NCBI GenBank assembly: GCA_030407085.1
Contig: CM059584.1
Coordinates: 100,687,001 to 100,751,000 of the forward strand
DNA length: 64,000 nt
Direction: 5' to 3'
Source of the DNA: Trichopria drosophilae
Lineage: Eukaryota; Arthropoda; Insecta; Hymenoptera; Diapriidae
Positions 58,053 to 64,000 of this stretch are shown in pieces (the first letter of the stretch is position 1; each line of letters begins with the position of its first letter). The translations under genes and the position numbers were made by a program. The notes under the pieces are model-generated. The model was not told the DNA's origin and made no database searches. It worked only from the letters and a program-made list of their open reading frames with translations.

Positions 58053-58701
58053 AACAGTTTATACTTTACACATGTGTTAGGTATCCTATTTTTTGTATTT
58101 GCGCGCGTAAAGTGTTGATGCCTGTTTGAGTGCATAAAGTATAACTTTACGCACGACCGGTCATTTTACGAATTTCGTCATCGGGAGTGCATAAAAGTTT
58201 ACTTTAGGCGCGAAAGATAGGCATCAAAAGTACTTTACGCACGAACTTTACGCCCGCAATTACAAAAAGTTATTTTTTTCATATTGCAAAAAGTAATAAA
58301 TTCCCGAATTTGGAATAGTCGGTGGACGCTTACATTTTAAGCTGCACAATTTTTCAGAAGATAAGCACACTCTTGGCACGTTGTTTATTGAAACTCCAAG
58401 ATTATAAGAAGATTCTCTGAAATTTTCATAGTGATTGGATAATAGTTACTTTTTTTTAGCGATATCAAAATGAAATTGTTGGATTGTACGTTGTGAAATT
58501 CAGTAAAAATCGTACTTACGTTCGTTTTTCTTCTTTTCAGTGTTTTATAATTTTAAACAACATATAAAAGGGCTAACATTTTAATATATCGTAGAAAAAG
58601 AATCTTGATCGTTTAGTTCGATATTCATTTGTTTGCAAGATACATAGTCGCGTACTATAAAAGTTAAAGGTTCTGTAGAATTACTCATATAGATACGAAC
58701 C

Positions 58702-61324
58702 TTTGAAATTGGAAGTGTGATATGGAAGAAATTAATACTACATTACTTCTAAAAATACTACATTTTTATTTCATATAAAAGTTGCCTTCTGCACTATGAA
58801 TCTAAGCGAAAAGTTCCAAAAGCGAACCTCTACAAGTTCTTGCTAAAAAATTGTTAATAAAACTTACAAAATTGTTGACAAGAAGTTGAAAATATTCGAA
58901 AATTATTGAAAAGTTACAATAAATAAAAAATACATTCAAAGCACTTTCATATCCCTACTTCCGTATCAGTAGATATGTGCGGTATGTGTCAGACATGTCA
59001 AGTATTGCAATTTTAATATTGTCATATATCTCAAGGATCTTGGCAATAGTTCTAAACAACTTCTCGTCAGTTAAAATTAAAAAATTGCGACAATTATAAA
59101 CGCTCCAAGATTTCGGAGTAGTAAAAGCTGGAATGGTGCATGTAGTGCCAGGAAAAGCCCGGTTGTCTTAATACTTGTTTTCCTTTCTTTGCACTGTTGT
59201 TTTCTCGAAGCTAGAAACTATTTTTCTTGGGTAACGTTCTCTTTTAACGCTAAACCGAGAAGCCGGCCGGCGGGACGTCGCGCTGAGATAAAACGAGACC
59301 GGGACCGCCAAACTAATCAGACTCGACCAATGCGAGTTATTCCCGTGGGTTTCTCTCTCGTAGGACAGGATAATTTAAAGTTTTGCTACAGCTCCATGTC
59401 TCCGACCTAGTGAGCCCCTCGCAGCCTCCCGCCGTCTTCCTTTTCCCCTCATCTCCTTTCTGCCCCCATCAAGCTATCTCTTCATTGTACCCCTTCCACA
59501 CGCCCCCGCCATACTGTACACCCTCAATAGGATTAGACCGTACACAAGGGAGTCGCGACGAATTGCAAATAAGACCTAACATAAACGACAAAGTCTTTCT
59601 GATACGCGCGAGCACGGGGTAATTCATGCGCGCGTATGACGAGTTCGTTTGCAATCGCAAAACTTACCTCCGCGGAATAATTTAAACTTTCGCAATCCGA
59701 GCGAATATCGCTCCAGCGGGTTGTAATTACAATCGGGGGCGTGAAGGTGTTCGACTCCGACAGTTATACGAGAATGACACTCGTGGGTGAGGTCCTATAG
59801 TGCGAGCGAGGTCGAATATACGCTCCGCGTTGACGATTGCATTACAGGAGTGTCATCTGGTCAGAAACTGAAAGTCATTCTCATATTACGAAGTCAGAAG
59901 GTAATCGCAATTATTAGAAAGTTATTCTTCAGGATGGAAGTTACGCTAAACTCTCACCTGATAATATAAGTTTATATCCAGACCTAGAATATGAAAATAC
60001 CTGAATTTACCATACTTGGAAACAGAAGAAATCGACCAGATATCGCTTCGTTATTGGATAATGGACTAGATGGCATTAAGTGGTAGCAATCATTTCCAAA
60101 TGGTACCATTCGGGAACTGCAATATAAGGTTATGCATAATTTAGTGTGATCGTTAAATCCTTCCGAACGATTGAAGAAGTGCTTTTATCGTTATCTGGAA
60201 GATTGTTAAAATCATCAAATTTTTATTATTTGGCGAAAGCTTGACAAGTCAACACCGAGTAATAAAACGATTAAGTATAGAATTTACAGAAAAAAATACA
60301 TTGGAAGCACTTTGCTGCCCGCCAAATTGGAAGCGTCACTCTGCTGGAAGACTGTTATAGTTTTATAAAAAGTATTAAACCATACGAAAACTTTCTTAGA
60401 TTCAAGATTCTTTCATCTAGAATGGAATCGTGATCCCTCACGTTGTTTGTTTTTTAATGGAAGAAACGGAATTTTTGACAGTTAACATCGAATCTCCGCA
60501 AACAGTTTATTAAAGTGAAACCTTCTTTTAAAATAAATGAAATAAATCGTCTATGTGCTCTTTAAGATTGTTTTCGTGCATTTATTTTTAATTTATATTT
60601 CGTTAGTATTCATTTGTTTTTTTTTCAGAATTCCCAGAAAAAAAGCGAATGGATCGACGAACCAGGAGATGAGGCAAGTTAGAATCTTCAAATTGGTGAT
60701 CTACTACATTGATTTCGTCGGTTGTTGTTTGTGCTTTTACCAGTGACCATTGATATAATGCAGAAATTTCAATGCTGCTTGTTTTTCGACCATTTTGCTT
60801 GGTTCCATCTTTTATAAAATATATAATGTTTCCTTTCTTTCATGCGCTGACGTCACCAAGTTATCTCCCAAACATCTTGAAGTCGCTGTAACATCTCGTG
60901 ATCATCTCTCCGAGATCACTTAATTATCTCTCGATAAACTTCAACAATCTTGTAAACATATCTCTTTTATCCATGGAACGTCCTGCGAAATCCTTCATTC
61001 ATCTCTCCGAAGTCTTTTTTTTTATGTTTCAAATATTTTAGTGCTGCTCGCATGATTCGTCTTTCATATGTCTCGTTCCGTCTTATAAGCGAGATGTCTG
61101 TGAGACTGACGAATGTAAGATCTCTCAAAGATCCTTTAGAGATAATTTTTTGTTTAGCAATCATAGTTATAATGGAATGGAATGGTAATTATTTCGTATT
61201 TGTTTTCATATATAATGGAGGAATAGTGAATAAAAGCCACAGTGTAGAGTTCGAAAAGCTGTCGCGGTAGCAGCATACAGAAGCTAGCACAAGATCGTCA
61301 CGTTGTGTCCATGTTTGGTGCAAT
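58702..61324. other. Non-coding; CpG-rich block at 59170-59870
   Basis: The block 59170-59870 is the most CpG-rich unique sequence in the window, with a long pyrimidine tract (59410-59470) and a 9-bp hairpin ATACGCGCG / CGCGCGTAT (59602-59637). Frames of 60-79 codons overlap on both strands and are not convincing. A promoter, non-coding exon or enhancer is possible. 59871-61324 is AT-rich; a palindromic TGACGTCA lies at 60848-60855. Confidence 0.35.
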
Positions 61325-61346
61325 GCGCATGCGTGTCTATATAAAA
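61325..61346 (+). promoter_or_regulatory. NRF-1/Ewg-like site followed by a TATA box
   Basis: GCGCATGCG (61325-61333) is the core of the NRF-1/Ewg palindrome, and TATATAAAA (61338-61346) is a good TATA box. No strong Initiator lies about 30 bp downstream (around 61370), and no convincing gene follows, so this is a candidate only. Confidence 0.2.
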
Positions 61347-61443
61347 CCAGACGATTCGTTACTAGCACCTGTCTATAGTGCTAGTGTGGCTAATTCCGAT
61401 TTCTATTAATCGACTACTGAAAGAAGTAAAAAATGTATTGCTT

Positions 61444-61721
61444 CCAACACAAACAAAAGTCGACTTTTAGTCCACTTTCACAGTCAACATTCGACGAATG
61501 TCCCAGTCAAAAATGACTTACAGTCAATTCTAGTTCCATGGGTGAAACCTAATGACGTTGATCGCCGTCAGACTACTTTATTGTCGTCAAACGAAAAATA
61601 TTCCTATTCTAGAATAGTCCAGGCTAAGCCGCCTATAGTCGACTAGATGTCCTATTTCTTAGTTAAGAATTGGCTTTAGTCGGCTAATAGTCGAAATTTA
61701 GTCGACTCTTGGTTGTATGGG
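61444..61721. mobile_element. 278-bp MITE with AGTCGACT-type ends
   Basis: CCAACACAAACAAAAGTCGA (61444) and the right end (reverse complement CCCATACAACCAAGAGTCGA) are imperfect inverted repeats. Inside, AGTCGACT, TAGTCGGCTAA and CAGTCAA words recur. No target duplication is clear. Confidence 0.6.
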
Positions 61722-63727
61722 TATTTGAAAGTTGTGAGCTATACATTCGGCAACCCGCTTTTGAACTGGAATAATAATGAAGATAGTTCATTTCTATGTA
61801 ATAACAATAACATTCTTATGCATGATTCTAATGGTATGTTGAATGTTAACAAAAGTATGATTACAAAAGTCACATAATTATTTCTGAAAAAAAATTGATA
61901 AGGAATTTTATGTACGATTTTGGCAGAGTACACAATGTAATAATTCCACATCAATCATTGAACAAAAAGTATTTAAAAAAATATTTATTGTGTTTCATAA
62001 TATATAAGTTTATATGGGGTATATTGCGACATAATAAAAATTATTGATATTTTGTTGGGCTTGGTCATATGACGTTTCTTAAAGTATCTTATAAAAAAGA
62101 ATTTCATTTTGTTTTAAAACCTTGCTATAACTTCCCCATGATGAAAACGCGTTAAGAAAAATAATTAGAAACGGATGAGGACTATATGATCTGAATTAAT
62201 ACCAGCAGAAGAACTGCGAATACAGCTCCAAAGGCTGACAGTTAATTGGCACGAAAATTGAGAAATCAATGGACTGATTAGTTAAGACACAGTGATTGAT
62301 GAAAGTGTAGAAGTTAGTTAGGGGACCTGTTGAAGGTAATTGGTGGTATTAAGTCTTGGACACGAGAATAAAAAAAGTTAGATGGATTAGAAACATCTTA
62401 GGGTTAGAAAGTATTTTAGAAAATGTAGAATAATCGATGTAAAATAAATATTAACGCATGAAGACATCGCAAAGAAGAAATTAGGTACGATAATAAAGTT
62501 GTTTTGCAACTACTGTATATCTAAATACAATAGTTACTGTTGTTTAATATTTTAGATACATTGCAATTCGTTAATTGAAAACAAAACTGTACAACAAATA
62601 CAATGTCTTGAATGTATTGAAGTTTAAGGATTTAACATTCCTTAAAAAGTATATTTAAGTATACTTGGATTATAAAATGTAATAAATGAATAGCAGGAAG
62701 TATAATGAAAGCATAATAGTCTAGAATTTATTATTATACCTAATGGTACCAAAGACGATCAAGGAAGAAAATGTCTTTCTGTATGGACATAAATTGTCAT
62801 TATAAATAAAATATATTCTAATACAGATACGGTATAGCTGTTGAATTATCCTTTCTAAAGGCGACGATTTGACGAGAGCACAATTATGTCATGTGATAAA
62901 GTACACGGAGCTAGTCAAAGACCAAGTACTGTCTGTATACTTTATTCAATGTCTGAATTATTTATAAGGAGTTGAATCAGAAATGATAATAAATGTACGA
63001 AATCTAAAACTGAAATTAAAGAGGGATGAGCACTTCGCTGTCTCCGAAAGCCAGCTTACTTGATATCTATATGAAGCTATTATAATTTAAATAAGCTTAA
63101 TGGGCTCCACTACTGCTCTGGTGTTTGAACCGAAGCTATTTTCGAACTGATCTAGGGTATCATCAGTTATTAATTCCTTTCACGAGTTTCAGTTGTATTA
63201 TTATTTCCTGCTTATAATCTGAATATTTTAAAACTGAAAATAAAACAAACAGCATTATAACTTCCTAAACGAGTGTATTCCAGATAATACTAAAATAGAT
63301 ATTGCGGCATTTCTTACCGATCATTTATTGAATAAAATGTACTAAATTCTTTGAATGAATAAAACTAAATGTAAAAACTAAATATTGGGAACAATATTCT
63401 TAAAATTCGTATTAAATAATTGGGTGAAGAAAATTATTCCGTTCAACTTATTATTATCAACAATATCAAAAATAGAAGGTAGTTGTAGCATTAACATATT
63501 TCTCATTAGAAATATTACTTACAGAATGAAATATTATAAATGGTCGAACACTTGACACTTCTTGAACAACAAGTAACGCGTATCATTATTGAACAATATG
63601 TTATAAATAAATTACAGGAATGAAATACAGATCGATCTGCTTGTATCAATGAATGATGTTGATCAGTTTTAATCCATTTTTTCAAAGATCAGATAGGAAA
63701 CATCACATAATTTTTACTCACGAACAT
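61722..63727. other. AT-rich non-coding
   Basis: I see nothing supportable in this stretch. Confidence 0.5.
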
Positions 63728-64000
63728 TTTTTTTATTTACTTATTTAAAGTCGCATCGACATCTAGGCTATTAGCGACTACAGTTTATTCATACAGTGAT
63801 TGTTTACAGTAGGTTCGAAAGTTTTACTTTTTTAAGGAAATGTAAAGTTTTGTGAAGATTTTTGCAAGAATTTAATGTTGATTTAAAATTATTAGGCATT
63901 TTACAATCTCTTCTTTCTTCTGAATATTCCTTGCAGGTTGAGATGATGTGCTTCGTGGTTAGACGTTCATACGCCTGGAACACAGAGGTGTTGATGCGTA
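63728..64000 (-). pseudogene. 3' end of a LINE, minus strand, running off the window
   Basis: On the minus strand an open frame enters at 63998 and ends at TAA (63804-63806). It gives about 64 residues including RINTSVFQAYERLTTK and ending KTLHFLKKVKLSNLL, a Lys-rich tail like those closing insect LINE proteins. It is followed by a 3' UTR with GTCGCTAATAGCC...GTCGATGCGAC and an A-rich tail (TTTAAATAAGTAAATAAAAA) ending near 63728. The frame is open to the window edge, so the element may be longer outside. The LINE call rests on the tail structure and memory of this 3' UTR type; ORF identity is less sure. Confidence 0.6.

Larger units (their letters stand above)
55061..58701. mobile_element. 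3.6-kb composite element with ATATGAGTAATTCTACAGAAC inverted ends
   Basis: TATATGAGTAATTCTACAGA at 55076 is exactly inverted at 58671-58690. The match fades into GGGTACG / CGAACC at the outer edges, giving ends of about 40 bp. Both subterminal regions (55135-55275 and 57975-58250) carry many copies of GTGCGTAAAGT / ACTTTACGCAC. No open frame resembling a transposase is present, so this copy is non-autonomous. The interior from 55937 to 57879 has its own inverted ends and is described separately. The outer boundary is approximate and no target duplication was found. Confidence 0.65.

Noticed and set aside
1..64000. CRISPR array, bacterial operon or phage
   Set aside because: No regularly spaced identical repeats, no tightly packed ORFs with ribosome-binding sites; everything points to a eukaryotic nuclear genome.

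Overview
The window looks like nuclear DNA from an insect, most likely a hymenopteran (ant, bee or wasp). It is strongly AT-rich, has no operon-like gene packing and no long open frame. It carries decayed non-LTR retrotransposon ends, many miniature inverted-repeat elements (MITEs), foldback DNA transposons, tRNA-derived sequences and a short degenerate patch of the insect telomere unit (TTAGG). I found no intact protein-coding gene. The longest ATG-initiated frame is 200 codons and matches nothing I recognise; nearly all others are under 120 codons and behave like chance frames. The window is best read as a gene desert or the inside of a very large intron.

Layout. 0-9.5 kb: a LINE ORF2 tail at the left edge, a 190-bp MITE at 1.77 kb, a direct-repeat pair at 6.3/6.6 kb, a dispersed repeat at 7.1 kb and a GC-richer unique block at 7.7-8.26 kb. 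9.5-19 kb is dense in foldback elements: one built of short sub-repeats with an 8-bp target duplication (9.57-10.09 kb), a piggyBac-like element (10.79-11.9 kb), a long-inverted-repeat element (12.3-13.8 kb), a hammerhead-like core and a tRNA-Met-like sequence (13.9-14.25 kb), a giant hairpin element with a tRNA-Ser-like Pol III unit in each arm (15.55-16.28 kb) and a second piggyBac-like element (17.4-18.7 kb). 19-38 kb is mostly bare AT-rich sequence with a pogo-like MITE (21.85 kb), a decayed transposon-associated protein fragment (29.7-30.2 kb), a TA-flanked MITE (30.6 kb), a tRNA-Asp-like 3' half (32.4 kb) and a GC-richer block (36.25-36.83 kb). 38-46 kb: a small palindromic MITE, nested elements at 38.7-39.2 kb, a pogo-like MITE (40.97 kb), a GGGGCGAAG-ended element (41.5-42.25 kb), a GC-richer block (42.6-43.4 kb), a third long piggyBac-like foldback (44.0-45.1 kb) and a foldback with CCTAA repeats in its loop (45.6-46.1 kb). 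49-64 kb: a MITE at 49.2 kb, a 1.29-kb foldback (53.3-54.6 kb), a 3.6-kb composite with another GC-rich element nested inside (55.06-58.7 kb), a CpG-rich block (59.17-59.87 kb), a promoter-like patch and a MITE (61.3-61.7 kb), and the 3' end of a LINE on the minus strand running off the right edge.

The feature that most merits attention is the 730-bp hairpin element at 15.55-16.28 kb. Each arm holds an A box, a perfect B box and a T-run terminator in Pol III type-2 order, pointing outward from an 11-nt loop. More broadly, seven elements with inverted arms of about 100 to 550 bp lie within 64 kb. If transcribed they would give long hairpin RNAs, a possible substrate for siRNA production; this is inference. 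Interval edges in unique sequence are approximate and read by eye.
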